Made by a program: the position numbers and the translations under genes. The notes beneath the pieces were generated by a model, which was given only the letters and a program-made list of their open reading frames with translations, had not been told where the DNA came from and did no database searches. Positions 1-8,486 of a DNA stretch of 44,429 nucleotides are shown here, piece after piece (within the stretch, counting starts at the first letter, position 1; every line of letters begins with the position of its first letter). The stretch is from Anaerolineales bacterium (GTDB taxonomy: Bacteria; Chloroflexota; Anaerolineae; Anaerolineales; Villigracilaceae): assembly GCA_016789025.1 (NCBI GenBank), contig JAEURC010000019.1, positions 1-44,429 of the forward strand, in the 5' to 3' direction.

Positions 1-57
1 GGCGAAGAATCTCACCGACAATCTCAGAGACCCTTCGCTTTCGCTCGGGGTGACATG
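1..57. repeat. Edge copy of a dispersed palindromic repeat
   Basis: This non-coding start of the window has the vocabulary of a dispersed family: AGAGACCCTTCGCT followed by CGGGGTGACATGAC. It matches the reverse complement of the element at 11221-11326, which has GTCACCCTGAG and GAAGGGTCTCT. It is truncated by the window edge, so its full structure cannot be judged. Confidence 0.5.
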
Positions 58-97
58 ACGGTGGATGTGTTTGATATTGGACACTCCAGCTGAGCGG

Positions 98-1354
98 TTA
101 TCCCCACTTCAAGATCAATATCCCTGCCAGAAAGCGTAACAAGGCAATTAACAGCAGGGCGGGGGATAAGCCCATGAGCTCGCCTAACAAAGGTCCTCCC
201 AGAGAGCCGATCAGGATCGACGCGTTGAGGATGATGTTGTACCACGCGAGGTGCGCCTGCCGATCGTCTGGAGGGATATGGTCGAGCATGTAATTGGCGT
301 ATACCCCGGAGACCATGGCGAAGTTCAATCCGCCGATCAAGGAGATGCCGTAGTATTGCCAAACATTGGTTGAACCTGCCAGCAGCAGCGGATACAGCGC
401 CATCAAAGCGGCGCTCCAGCCGGTTAATACTTTGTTTCCAACGCGATGCGCCATTCTTCGAAGTTGAGTGGACCCCAACAGGACGGTTAAGTAGAACAGC
501 GCGGTGCCAAGCCCGATGTTGTTGTCGTTCAACCCCAGCACGCGGATATTGTAGAGTGGGAATAACGGGGTGGGCAGATATTGCGACGCGTGAAATGCGA
601 ATAAGCCGATGAGCACGTTCCGAAACGGCGATTTCCAGATATCGAAACGCAAGGCGGAGAGGAAATTTCGGGCGGCGGATCGCGCCGGGGTGGGCAAAGC
701 AGGTTGAGTTCGGGGAGGCGGCGGGGCTTGTCCCTTCATCACCGGCGCGACAAAATAGAGATGGTAACTGCTCATCGCCGCGCCAATTGCGCCGGCGGCA
801 AAGACGATCTGATATCCAAGCGGAAACGAAACGGTGTCGAGCAGAAATCCGCTTGCGACCGAGGAGAGCATGTAGGCGAGGGCGAACATAACGTTGCGGA
901 TGCCGGCTACATGGGCGCGATATTCGACCGGGACAACTTCAGCAAACAAGGCGTTGAAGCCTACGCCAAGCGGGGTTAGAGGAATTGACATGAAGAATGT
1001 CAACAAGATGAACGCTGTGATCTGGCGTTCTTCGGATAGCGCGATGGGAAGGATGATGAACGGGAAGAATCCAATGCGATATACGACAGAGGTCCAGAAG
1101 ATGGCTTTGCTGGTATCTCGCTTTTCGAGCCATTTTCCCGCCGGGATGGCGAGGACGAGATTCACTACCGCCGACATGGCGCTGATTAAGCCGATTTCAA
1201 AACCTGTGCCGCCGATGCGCGTGATGTAGACGCTGAGGAAGTTGACCGCCGAGCCGCTAAGCACCCCAAACCAGGCGATGTCGAAATACAGGTGCTTGAA
1301 ATTTGAATGGTGTTGTGATGGAATATCGTTGAGGCGGAAAATTTGGTTAAGCAT
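98..1354 (-). CDS. MFS transporter
   Basis: A 418-residue hydrophobic protein with about 12 predicted membrane segments, the usual length and layout of a major facilitator superfamily permease. After the first helices comes the loop GKWLEKRDTSKA, the position of the conserved MFS cytoplasmic loop 2-3. A second half follows a proline-rich central linker (about residues 208-222), as expected for two six-helix bundles. The substrate cannot be inferred; drug, sugar or peptide efflux are all possible. The ATG at 1354 is the natural start. The gene is divergent from the aminotransferase at 1502, so the 147-bp gap must hold promoters for both. Confidence 0.8.
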   Translation of the reverse strand: MLNQIFRLNDIPSQHHSNFKHLYFDIAWFGVLSGSAVNFLSVYITRIGGTGFEIGLISAMSAVVNLVLAIPAGKWLEKRDTSKAIFWTSVVYRIGFFPFIILPIALSEERQITAFILLTFFMSIPLTPLGVGFNALFAEVVPVEYRAHVAGIRNVMFALAYMLSSVASGFLLDTVSFPLGYQIVFAAGAIGAAMSSYHLYFVAPVMKGQAPPPPRTQPALPTPARSAARNFLSALRFDIWKSPFRNVLIGLFAFHASQYLPTPLFPLYNIRVLGLNDNNIGLGTALFYLTVLLGSTQLRRMAHRVGNKVLTGWSAALMALYPLLLAGSTNVWQYYGISLIGGLNFAMVSGVYANYMLDHIPPDDRQAHLAWYNIILNASILIGSLGGPLLGELMGLSPALLLIALLRFLAGILILKWG

Positions 1355-1501
1355 GGATTTTCACAGATTATTACACGGATTTGGAAACAAGGCGTAGCGG
1401 GCAATTTCGAATTTTTCTCTCAATGATCTCTGCGTCCTCTGCGGCAAAGGGCTTTCAGCGCTCGGGCGCTGTGAAAGTCTGTTTTCGAGTACGATTATCG
1501 T
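1355..1501. promoter_or_regulatory. Divergent intergenic region with a small hairpin
   Basis: The region lies between the MFS gene (leftward) and the aminotransferase (rightward). It contains a bulged inverted repeat, CTTTCAGCGC at 1452-1461 and GCGCTGTGAAAG at 1466-1477. It also has phrases such as CTCTGCGTCCTCTGCGG that resemble the dispersed family at 24668-24736. No strong promoter consensus could be fixed. Confidence 0.35.
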
Positions 1502-2665
1502 ATGAATAACCTTGAAACCCACTTCCAACTTGATCCTTCCGTGACGTTTCTCAACCACGGCTCGTTTGGAGCAACCCCGAAACCGGTAATGGACGACTAT
1601 CAACGCTGGCAAAATGAGATGGAGAAACAACCCGTCGAATTTTTAGGAAGGAGGATTACTTCCTTGTTGGCGGAATCTCGCGCGCGGCTTGGAAATTATC
1701 TAGGCGCTTGCGCCGACAACCTTGTGTATACCCAAAACGTGACGATCTCTCTGAACATCGTCGCCCGTTCGCTTGCGTTGGGAGCGGGCGACGATGTGTT
1801 GGCTACGAATCACGAGTACGGCGCAGTGGATCGCATGTGGCGTTTTCTTTCAAAAGAACGCGGGTTCACATATTTCAACCAGCCGATCTCCACGCCCATT
1901 GCATCCGAAGAGAAATTCATCGAAGAATTCTTTGCCGGCGTGACGCCAAACACCCGGGCGATCTGTGTAAGCCACATCACCTCGCCGACGGCGATCATTT
2001 TCCCGGTCAGCGAGATCATCCGTCGCGCGCGCGAACGCGGAATTCTCACCATTGTGGACGGCGCTCACGCGCCGGGGCAAATTCCACTGCAGCTCGATGC
2101 GTTGGGCGCGGATTTTTATGGCGGCAACCTGCATAAATGGTTGTGCGCGCCAAAAGGCGCGGGTTTTCTGTACGCCTCTCCCCGCGTTCAACATTTGCTG
2201 AAACCTCTGGTTGTTTCGTGGGGTTACGAATCGGAAACGCCAAGCGATTCTGAATTCATCGATCATCATGAGTGGTGGGGCACGCGTGATCATGCCGCGT
2301 TTTTGTCTGTGCCGGCGGCGATCGAATTTCAAGAAAAATATAATTGGGATGTCGTCCGCGAGGCGTGCCACGAACTTGCGGAGGATGCCCAGCGGCGGAT
2401 CTGCGAACTGACCGGGCTTGCCCCGCTTCACCCTCCGACGGGGAACTGGTTTCGCCAATTGTTCGCCGCGCCGCTCCCTTCACGAGTGGATGTGACCGGG
2501 TTGAAGAATCAGTTATACGAGGAGTTCCGCATCGAAGTTCCCATCCTGAATTGGAACGGGAACAAATTGATCCGCGTTTCCGTTCAGGGGTACAACACCG
2601 AGGAGGACTTGGATGTTCTGCTTCGCGCGTTATCGTCCCTTCTCGCAAGAGGAAATAAAACATGA
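1502..2665 (+). CDS. Class V aminotransferase, isopenicillin-N-epimerase-like
   Basis: A 387-residue fold-type I PLP enzyme. The N-terminus FLNHGSFGATPKPV is typical of the class V subgroup annotated as isopenicillin N epimerase or cysteine desulfurase-like. The PLP aspartate lies in IVDGAHA (D186, with H189) and the Schiff-base lysine in GGNLHKW (K212). Length and motif spacing are normal. The reaction is unknown: this subgroup includes epimerases, lyases and desulfurases. The next gene starts inside its last codon (ATGA overlap at 2662-2665), so the two are probably translationally coupled. Confidence 0.85.
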   Translation: MNNLETHFQLDPSVTFLNHGSFGATPKPVMDDYQRWQNEMEKQPVEFLGRRITSLLAESRARLGNYLGACADNLVYTQNVTISLNIVARSLALGAGDDVLATNHEYGAVDRMWRFLSKERGFTYFNQPISTPIASEEKFIEEFFAGVTPNTRAICVSHITSPTAIIFPVSEIIRRARERGILTIVDGAHAPGQIPLQLDALGADFYGGNLHKWLCAPKGAGFLYASPRVQHLLKPLVVSWGYESETPSDSEFIDHHEWWGTRDHAAFLSVPAAIEFQEKYNWDVVREACHELAEDAQRRICELTGLAPLHPPTGNWFRQLFAAPLPSRVDVTGLKNQLYEEFRIEVPILNWNGNKLIRVSVQGYNTEEDLDVLLRALSSLLARGNKT

Positions 2666-3246
2666 AATTCAGGATAGGTTCGCTTTTATTGGCGGTTACT
2701 TTGCTTTCCGCCTGCCAGCCATCCGCGCAAGCGGAGGTAAACGAGCAAGGGTATTATCCGCTGACCACGCGCACCGGCCTAAACGATGTGGATGCGGTGT
2801 TGAGCGCTGTCGAAACCGGGGTCGCGTCGAATGTGGCGGCATTGTTCAAATATTCCACCATCCCGTGCGCGACAGTTGGCGCGTTGGGTGGACCGCCGCA
2901 GTGCCGCGCAGGCGAGGCGGAAAATACCCCCGTGGAAGTATTGCCCGCCCTTTTTTCGGAGGGGAGTTATTTTCGAAAAGATGAAATTGCGAACTGGCAG
3001 GGGTTGGATGCGAAAAGCCTTTATGCCGTCTTTGAGATTTCCGAGAGCGCGTACTCCGATGCCTATTATCCCGCCGGTGAGTATGGCATCGTGCTGATCC
3101 GTTTAGATGGCTCCAGTGTTATCTTGCGCGTGGCCGGCGGAGGAATTGTCCGTGTCGATTACCCCGCGGGACCGTCGTTCGAAATGCTTGATGCGATCGT
3201 TGCCCGCGATGCCTCGGAAATGATTTTGCCGCCCCCGTCTCGCTGA
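2662..3246 (+). CDS. Predicted lipoprotein of unknown function
   Basis: A 194-residue protein with a clear type II signal peptide: basic N-terminus, hydrophobic stretch, and lipobox LLSAC with the lipidated cysteine at residue 18. The mature part is mixed alpha/beta, with several cysteines around residues 73-85. I recognise no family. The 4-bp overlap with the upstream PLP enzyme suggests co-translation, but gives no clear functional link because the partner is cytoplasmic. Confidence 0.75.
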   Translation: MKFRIGSLLLAVTLLSACQPSAQAEVNEQGYYPLTTRTGLNDVDAVLSAVETGVASNVAALFKYSTIPCATVGALGGPPQCRAGEAENTPVEVLPALFSEGSYFRKDEIANWQGLDAKSLYAVFEISESAYSDAYYPAGEYGIVLIRLDGSSVILRVAGGGIVRVDYPAGPSFEMLDAIVARDASEMILPPPSR

Positions 3247-3286
3247 CCGTATGGCTATCGTAGGGGCATTGTGAGTTGCAGGCTGA

Positions 3287-3313
3287 TTGGACAAAAATGA
3301 TACTGGTTATAAT
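3287..3313 (+). promoter_or_regulatory. Possible sigma70-type promoter
   Basis: TTGGAC at 3287-3292 and a perfect TATAAT at 3308-3313 are separated by 15 bp, which is shorter than ideal. They precede the repeat at 3359 and could drive the lipoprotein gene at 3506. Confidence 0.35.
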
Positions 3314-3358
3314 CGGGCCGTCCCTTGAAAAATTTGATTACCTTACACTCTTAAAATC

Positions 3359-3452
3359 GGGACGCAGATGAACGCTGAAAACGCTGATCCTTGTCGTTTT
3401 TTTCGGCAGAACCGTCAAAAAAATCTGCGTCCATCTGCGTTTGTCAGCGTCC
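3359..3452. repeat. Dispersed inverted repeat, GACGCAGATGAACGCTGA family, copy 1
   Basis: The left arm begins GGGACGCAGATGAACGCTGA and the right arm ends TTTGTCAGCGTCC, so the transcript would fold back on itself. The same 18-bp phrase GACGCAGATGAACGCTGA recurs at 11119-11190. The element fills most of the gap upstream of the lipoprotein gene at 3506 and may lie in its 5' leader. Confidence 0.7.
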
Positions 3453-3505
3453 AAAAACAAAGCGTAAGATAATCAGTGAAAAATATAAAATCAAAGAGAG
3501 GTTTC

Positions 3506-4327
3506 ATGGCTTCAGTACGAAGAAGATTGTTTTACATGATGTTATTGTGCGGTATTTTGCTCGCATCCTGCGGCGGTAATGCCACAGAGGCAAGCGGAGA
3601 AGCGGATGTGAACGCCATCCTCACCGCCGGGGTGGGCACGCTCGCCGCGTCGATTTTTGAAACGCAAACCGCGCTTGCGCCCATCCCCACCGATACATCG
3701 CCGCCGGTTGAGTTCACGTCGACCAACACAGCCTTGCCGTTGCCTTCACCGGCGCCATCCTCCACGCAGGGGCTTGTTTTTGTGCCGGTGATTTCGACCG
3801 GCTCGCCTTCGCCGACAGGCACGCTGTTCACTCCCACGCCAAACCCATCGTCTTTGGGAGCGGGATGCAATAACCTGCTGTTGATCAGCGACGTAAACGT
3901 CCCTGCCGGCGCGGTGATGAAGCCAAACGAGCCGTTCACAAAAACATGGAAGGTGCAAAACAACGGAACGTGCGAATGGGCGCTTCAATTCAGGTTAGCG
4001 TTTGCCGGTGGAAATCAAATGGATGGCAACCCTGGCGGGTTGGGCAAAGTGATTTCCCCGCAAAAATGGACTCAAATCTCCGTTGAGTTGATCGCCCCGA
4101 AAAAGCCCGGCGCTTATACAGGGTCGTGGCGACTCTCGACCCAATCGGGAACTTTGTTTGGATCGACGCTCACCGTCTCCATTGTGGTTGCCGCGCCGAC
4201 CAATACGCCTCTCCCGCCGACGAATACACAGCCTCCAACTTCGACATTTACAGTGGCGCCGCCAACATCCACATCGACAGATACCCCGGCGCCGCCCACA
4301 GAAACGATCACGTTAACGCCTCCGTAG
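3506..4327 (+). CDS. Lipoprotein with NBR1-type Ig-like domain
   Basis: A 273-residue exported protein. I chose ATG 3506 over an upstream in-frame GTG at 3476 because GAGAGG sits at 3495-3500 with good spacing. A lipobox LLASC puts the lipidated cysteine at residue 22. A Pro/Thr/Ser linker follows, then a domain of about 105 residues with the hallmarks of the NBR1 Ig-like fold: PNEPFTKTWKVQNNGTCEW, then FAGG, and the closing segment PGAYTGSWRLST. A second Pro/Thr-rich tail ends the protein. Such domains occur on many Chloroflexota surface proteins; the ligand is unknown. Confidence 0.8.
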   Translation: MASVRRRLFYMMLLCGILLASCGGNATEASGEADVNAILTAGVGTLAASIFETQTALAPIPTDTSPPVEFTSTNTALPLPSPAPSSTQGLVFVPVISTGSPSPTGTLFTPTPNPSSLGAGCNNLLLISDVNVPAGAVMKPNEPFTKTWKVQNNGTCEWALQFRLAFAGGNQMDGNPGGLGKVISPQKWTQISVELIAPKKPGAYTGSWRLSTQSGTLFGSTLTVSIVVAAPTNTPLPPTNTQPPTSTFTVAPPTSTSTDTPAPPTETITLTPP

Positions 4328-4400
4328 TTCAGATGCTGTGCCGCAAAGTTCGCGTTGTATTTTAGAATTAGCGTAAAAATTTAGCGGAAAAATTTCATCG

Positions 4401-4429
4401 ACAGAGACGACCCGCCGGGTCGTCTCTGT
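4401..4429. repeat. 13-bp perfect hairpin between two genes
   Basis: ACAGAGACGACCC at 4401-4413 pairs perfectly with GGGTCGTCTCTGT at 4417-4429 across a GCC loop. No U-run follows, so it is not a classical intrinsic terminator. It abuts the TATAAT at 4431, so it could be an operator or insulator as easily as an RNA hairpin for the upstream gene. Confidence 0.7.
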
Positions 4430-4430
4430 G

Positions 4431-4436
4431 TATAAT
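4431..4436 (+). promoter_or_regulatory. Perfect -10 box just upstream of the patatin start
   Basis: TATAAT lies only 15 bp before ATG 4452. The -35 region would fall inside the preceding hairpin and is not consensus. If used, the transcript would have a very short leader. Confidence 0.4.
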
Positions 4437-4451
4437 GAGGACAAGTTTATT

Positions 4452-5336
4452 ATGGATATTTCACTTGCGCTTGGCGGCGGCGGTTCGAAAGGGAACGCGC
4501 ACATCGGAGTCCTGCGCCGATTAGACCAGCATGGATTCAATATCCGCGCCATTGCGGGGACGAGTTTCGGCGCGTTGGTATCCGCCTTTTACGCATTGGG
4601 CTATCCGCCGGATGAGATCGAGGCGACCTTTACCTCGTTCGATCAAAACAAAATATTTGGTCACGCGCCGGAAGATGAACCGTCATTCATGGGCATTGCG
4701 GGCGGCGCGGAATGGCTAGAGATCCGGCTGGGAGGCAAAACTTTTGCCGACTTGAAAATTCCCTGTGTGCTCACTGCCGTAGATTTGAACACGGGAAAAG
4801 AAATGTTGCTCTCCGAAGGAAACTTGTTGGATGCCGTGCTTGCCTCTGCGGCAATCCCCGGTATTTTCCCGGCGCGTCGTATCGGCGACATGGAATTGGT
4901 GGATGGGGGAACGCTCGATCCCGTTCCGGTTGCGCCGGTGCGGGCGCTCGCGCCGAATTTGCCGGTGGTGGCGGTGGCGTTGAATGCCCCCATGGGCGAG
5001 CCAGCCCAATCGTGGAGTCTGCCGCGCCCGAAATATGTTCCGCAATCCATCGCGGATCGCTTGAGCAAAATGCGATACGCGCAAGCCATCGATGTTGTCC
5101 TCCGCTCGGTAGACATCATGAACCGCGCGGTCAGCGAATATCGCCTTGAAGTGGATAAACCGGAGATTCTGATTCGCCCCGCCGTGTCGGATGTGGATAC
5201 GCTGGAACAAGTGAGCATTAGCGAAATTGCAAAACGCGGCGAAAAGGCGTTCGACGATGTTCTGCCCGAGTTGATGAGTCTGTTCGCCTGGCACAAACGA
5301 TTGGCGCGGACGTTGAACTCCTGGAGTCAGCCGTGA
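4452..5336 (+). CDS. Patatin-like phospholipase, first of a tandem pair
   Basis: A 294-residue protein from ATG 4452; an in-frame GTG at 4428 is less likely because it would add residues before the conserved start. The oxyanion loop GGGGSKGNAHIG is at residues 8-19, the nucleophile elbow GTSFG at 36-40 (Ser38), and the catalytic Asp in VDGGTLDPVPV (Asp151). This is the complete Ser-Asp dyad of the RssA/NTE-like bacterial patatins, which hydrolyse acyl esters of phospholipids. The next patatin gene starts within its stop codon (GTG 5333), so the pair is coupled and probably arose by duplication. Confidence 0.88.
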   Translation: MDISLALGGGGSKGNAHIGVLRRLDQHGFNIRAIAGTSFGALVSAFYALGYPPDEIEATFTSFDQNKIFGHAPEDEPSFMGIAGGAEWLEIRLGGKTFADLKIPCVLTAVDLNTGKEMLLSEGNLLDAVLASAAIPGIFPARRIGDMELVDGGTLDPVPVAPVRALAPNLPVVAVALNAPMGEPAQSWSLPRPKYVPQSIADRLSKMRYAQAIDVVLRSVDIMNRAVSEYRLEVDKPEILIRPAVSDVDTLEQVSISEIAKRGEKAFDDVLPELMSLFAWHKRLARTLNSWSQP

Positions 5337-6226
5337 CGCAAAAAGGCATCGCGATTGCGTTGGGAGGCGGAGGCGTCAAGGGGGTTTCGCATATCGGCGT
5401 CCTGCGCGCGTTGACACGAAATGGGTTTGACATTCAAGCCATTGGCGCCACCAGCATGGGGGCATTGGTGGGCGTGTTGTTTGGGTTGGGATATTCGCCC
5501 AATGAAATGGAGCAGGTCTTCCATCACCTCAAACGGACTGGATACTCGGGACGAGACAAACATAGCGAGCCGGCGTTTCTTGGGTTGCGCCGGTTCGAAA
5601 AATTTGTCCGCGAGTTTTTCGGCAAAAAAACATTTCATGATTTGAAAATCCCGCTGATCGTCACTGCCACCGAAATCGAACATGGTCGTGAAATCTTCAT
5701 CCGCGATGGCTTGCTGGTGGAAGCGTTGCTTGCCTCCGTCGCTTTGCCCGGCATCTTCCCCGCCCGGCGCATGATGAACATGGACCTGGTCGATGGCGGC
5801 GTGCTAAACCCGGTGCCGGTCGAAGCGGCGCGCTCGTTGGTCGATGCGAAGACCCCGGTGGCGGCTGTTGTGTTGACCGCGCCGCTTGGCGTCCCTGCCA
5901 CAATGGAGCGCATCGTCCTGCCGCGTATCATCCCGCGTTGGCTGGCTCGGCGAATTAAACGATTACGGTTCGTCCGAGCCATCGATATCTTACTGCTCTC
6001 GCAAGACATGCTCAACCGAGCCATCACAAAACACAACCTCGACAGTTCAAAACCCGACCTCATCATCCGACCGAACGTCGCGCATTTGTACACGCTCGAC
6101 ACCGGCTACGTAACTGAAATTGCCCTCGAGGGCGACTCGGCAGTGCGCCATGTTTTGCCCGATTTATTGAAATTATTTCCCAACTCCGCAGAGGAGGCGA
6201 TACCACATGAGCCGCGACCTGCGTAA
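5333..6226 (+). CDS. Patatin-like phospholipase, second of a tandem pair
   Basis: A 297-residue paralogue of the preceding gene with a GTG start that overlaps its stop codon. The oxyanion loop GGGGVKGVSHIG is at residues 11-22, the nucleophile Ser41 in GATSMG, and the catalytic Asp154 in LVDGGVLNPVPV. The first glycine of the GxSxG elbow is alanine (ATSMG), a mild deviation; both catalytic residues remain. It overlaps the next small gene by 20 bp, so four genes (4452-7113) form one compact unit, plausibly for membrane lipid turnover. Confidence 0.87.
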   Translation: MTQKGIAIALGGGGVKGVSHIGVLRALTRNGFDIQAIGATSMGALVGVLFGLGYSPNEMEQVFHHLKRTGYSGRDKHSEPAFLGLRRFEKFVREFFGKKTFHDLKIPLIVTATEIEHGREIFIRDGLLVEALLASVALPGIFPARRMMNMDLVDGGVLNPVPVEAARSLVDAKTPVAAVVLTAPLGVPATMERIVLPRIIPRWLARRIKRLRFVRAIDILLLSQDMLNRAITKHNLDSSKPDLIIRPNVAHLYTLDTGYVTEIALEGDSAVRHVLPDLLKLFPNSAEEAIPHEPRPA

Positions 6227-6434
6227 GTATGCAAAGCAAACCAACGTCCGTTTAGGCGTCGGCGCGTTCCTCCTGCTGGTAATCGTTGGCGTTGGCTTGA
6301 TCTATCTCATCTACGGCGCGGGCGCGGCGCTCATGGCGCTTACCTGCCTGCTCGGCGCGCTCGTTCCCATCGCGCTCATCTTTTTATCTCTTTGGATTTT
6401 GGAGTGGATTCAAAAACGTGCAAACCCTGATTGA
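6207..6434 (+). CDS. Small two-helix membrane protein
   Basis: A 75-residue protein with a basic N-terminus and two hydrophobic segments, about residues 17-40 and 43-65. No family is recognised. It overlaps both neighbours (patatin 2 by 20 bp, esterase by 17 bp), which argues that it is a real gene in the operon. It may anchor or assist the lipid-active enzymes next to it (inference). Confidence 0.65.
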   Translation: MSRDLRKYAKQTNVRLGVGAFLLLVIVGVGLIYLIYGAGAALMALTCLLGALVPIALIFLSLWILEWIQKRANPD

Positions 6435-7113
6435 CACCGAACTGATCAAATTACAAGGCTGTATGATGCGCGTCCGCCAGGCGAAAAAACCGAAGCGCTT
6501 ACTGTTGTTGGTTCACGGATTCACCGGCGACGAGAACTCGATGTGGGTCTTCGCGCGCAGTCTTTCATTCGATTACTGGATGATCGCTCCGCGCGCGCCT
6601 CTCGCCGCCGGGACATCTGGGTACACGTGGCGACCTCTTCACAGCCCCGACTCCTCGCTCGACTCAGGACAGGACTTCGGCAAGCCCAGCCTCGAACAAC
6701 TCCGCCCGTCTGCCGAGGCGTTGATGCGGCTGGTGGACGAGTATCAAGCCTCCACGTGGATCGACGCGAATTCCGAACAACGGCAAACGATCGACATGAT
6801 GGGGTTCAGTCAAGGCGGGGTGATGTGCAATATCCTGGCGTTTTTGTATCCGCAGAGATTCCGCAAGGTGGGCATCCTGGCCGGCTTCATCCCCAGCGGA
6901 TTGGAAGAGTTGGTCGCAAACCGCCCATTGGCAGGGAAGGAATTTTTTGTGACGCACGGCGCCAAAGACGAAACCGTGACCATCGACCGCGCCCGCCATT
7001 CGGTTGCATTGCTCGAACAGGCGGGCGCGCGCGTCGCCTATTGCGAAGAAGAGGTTGGGCACAAGGTCGGCGCTCATTGTGTGGTGGCGCTTAAGAATTT
7101 TTTCAGAGATTGA
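6418..7113 (+). CDS. Alpha/beta hydrolase, phospholipase/carboxylesterase (YpfH-like) family
   Basis: A 231-residue serine hydrolase with GTG start at 6418. It shows the oxyanion motif LVHGFTGDE, the nucleophile elbow GFSQGG (Ser131), the acid Asp184 in HGAKDETV, and His215 in EVGHKV. The length and the GFSQGG elbow fit the carboxylesterase/lysophospholipase group that includes E. coli YpfH. Following two patatins, it could finish deacylation of lysophospholipids (inference). A substrate cannot be assigned from sequence. Confidence 0.85.
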   Translation: MQTLIDTELIKLQGCMMRVRQAKKPKRLLLLVHGFTGDENSMWVFARSLSFDYWMIAPRAPLAAGTSGYTWRPLHSPDSSLDSGQDFGKPSLEQLRPSAEALMRLVDEYQASTWIDANSEQRQTIDMMGFSQGGVMCNILAFLYPQRFRKVGILAGFIPSGLEELVANRPLAGKEFFVTHGAKDETVTIDRARHSVALLEQAGARVAYCEEEVGHKVGAHCVVALKNFFRD

Positions 7114-7179
7114 ACGGTAAGGGTATGCCTGTCGCAATCATCTTTCATCTGAAAGTTGCCCTGCCGCAGTTGACCCATC

Positions 7180-7210
7180 GTTCTTGCCGCAGTTGAACTG
7201 CGGCAAGAAC
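7180..7210. repeat. 31-bp perfect palindrome with one-base centre
   Basis: GTTCTTGCCGCAGTT at 7180-7194, a central G, then its exact reverse complement at 7196-7210. A partial copy (TGCCGCAGTTGA) lies just upstream at 7162-7173. As RNA the tip would have to open to make a loop. It sits after the esterase and before the L,D-transpeptidase. It is related in wording to palindromes at 16999 and 18675. Confidence 0.75.
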
Positions 7211-7303
7211 AGAACGATATTGTCCCGGCTTAATCATCTCTCATCTGTCTGTTGACGATGTTTTCCTTTGTGAGTATCCTTGCTGAAAGAGCAAACAATA
7301 CCA

Positions 7304-8470
7304 ATGACCCAAAAAATTTCACGACGCGATTTTCTAAAATTGTCCGGCGCAGGCTTGGGCGCGTTGGCGCTCATGCCGCGCATGGGCATCAATCTCGATA
7401 AACTGTTTGATGAACTTTCCAGACCCAAACGCCTGCCGCAATTTCCCGCCAGCGAGATCATCGGCAGGGTGGTGGACCCAGATATTGACTTGCGAAGCCG
7501 CCCAACGAATGACCCAAACCTGAACTCGTCCATTGCCAAACTCGGAGCCGATACGCTTGTGGAATGGAATCGCGAGGTGATCGGGAGCGTGATCGGCGGA
7601 TTGAACAACCAACGGTACGTTGAAACGCCGAACGGATATATTTACGCCTCTGTGCTTCAACCGACTCGCAATTTTCCCAACACGCCTGTTACGCAAATGC
7701 CCTCCGGGCAAAATGGTTTTTGGGCGGAAGTGACTGTGCCGTTTGTGGATCTTGCCCATGAAGGAACTGTCGCCTCGCCATGGTTGAACGATCATATCGC
7801 TTACAACTTCCCGCCGCGCTTGTATTATGGGCAAGTGGTGTGGATCGACCAGGTGCGCGCGAGCAATGGCTTTGCCGAATATCGCTGGAACGAAGACGCG
7901 AACGGTCATGGCTACGGCTACGGCGCGTATGGCGAGTTTTTCTGGGCGGACGGCGCGGCATTTAAGATCCTCACTGAAGAGGATGTCGCTCCTATCAGCC
8001 CGGAGGTTGCGGCGGATCAGAAACGCATCGATGTGGATTTAGACCGGCAAACACTATCCTGCTTCGAGGGCGCGACGGAGGTTTTCTATTGCCGTGTCTC
8101 TACCGGGATCGCCTACGACCCGGAGACCGGACAGATCAGCGATAAGCTGGCAACGCCGGTGGGCAACCTGCTCACGCATTGGAAGATTATTTCGCTGAAC
8201 ATGACCGCGGGCAGTTTTCAATCGGGCTACTCCACGCCGGCGGTTCCGTGGTCGACCATGATCAGCGGCGACGGGATCGCCATCCACGGCGCGTTCTGGC
8301 ATAACTCGTTCGGCGAGAAGCGCTCGCATGGCTGTATCAACGTGACGCCGGAAGACGCCAAGTGGATCTTCCGCTGGACGACGCCGTACGTTTCGCTGGC
8401 GCAAAGCGAAACCCGCGTGTCGCTTCCCGATCATGGGACGATCGTCGTCACCACAAAACTGACGTTCTGA
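7304..8470 (+). CDS. Tat-exported L,D-transpeptidase (YkuD domain)
   Basis: A 388-residue protein from ATG 7304; the upstream in-frame TTG at 7280 would spoil the signal peptide. The N-terminus SRRDFLKLSGAG is a classic twin-arginine signal. After an SH3-like region (VVDPDIDLRSRPTND), the C-terminal YkuD domain has His328 in AIHGAF and the catalytic SHGCIN (His342, Cys344). These enzymes form 3-3 cross-links in peptidoglycan or attach proteins to it. Export of an LD-transpeptidase by Tat rather than Sec is less common. The next gene, ccdA, follows by 16 bp and could help keep the catalytic Cys reduced (inference). Confidence 0.88.
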   Translation: MTQKISRRDFLKLSGAGLGALALMPRMGINLDKLFDELSRPKRLPQFPASEIIGRVVDPDIDLRSRPTNDPNLNSSIAKLGADTLVEWNREVIGSVIGGLNNQRYVETPNGYIYASVLQPTRNFPNTPVTQMPSGQNGFWAEVTVPFVDLAHEGTVASPWLNDHIAYNFPPRLYYGQVVWIDQVRASNGFAEYRWNEDANGHGYGYGAYGEFFWADGAAFKILTEEDVAPISPEVAADQKRIDVDLDRQTLSCFEGATEVFYCRVSTGIAYDPETGQISDKLATPVGNLLTHWKIISLNMTAGSFQSGYSTPAVPWSTMISGDGIAIHGAFWHNSFGEKRSHGCINVTPEDAKWIFRWTTPYVSLAQSETRVSLPDHGTIVVTTKLTF

Positions 8471-8486
8471 ACCGACAAGGAATTCG

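Noticed and set aside
4401..4429. Intrinsic terminator for the Ig-like lipoprotein gene
   Set aside because: The hairpin is perfect but no U-run follows, and the next base is close to a -10 box. I therefore call it a repeat or possible operator.
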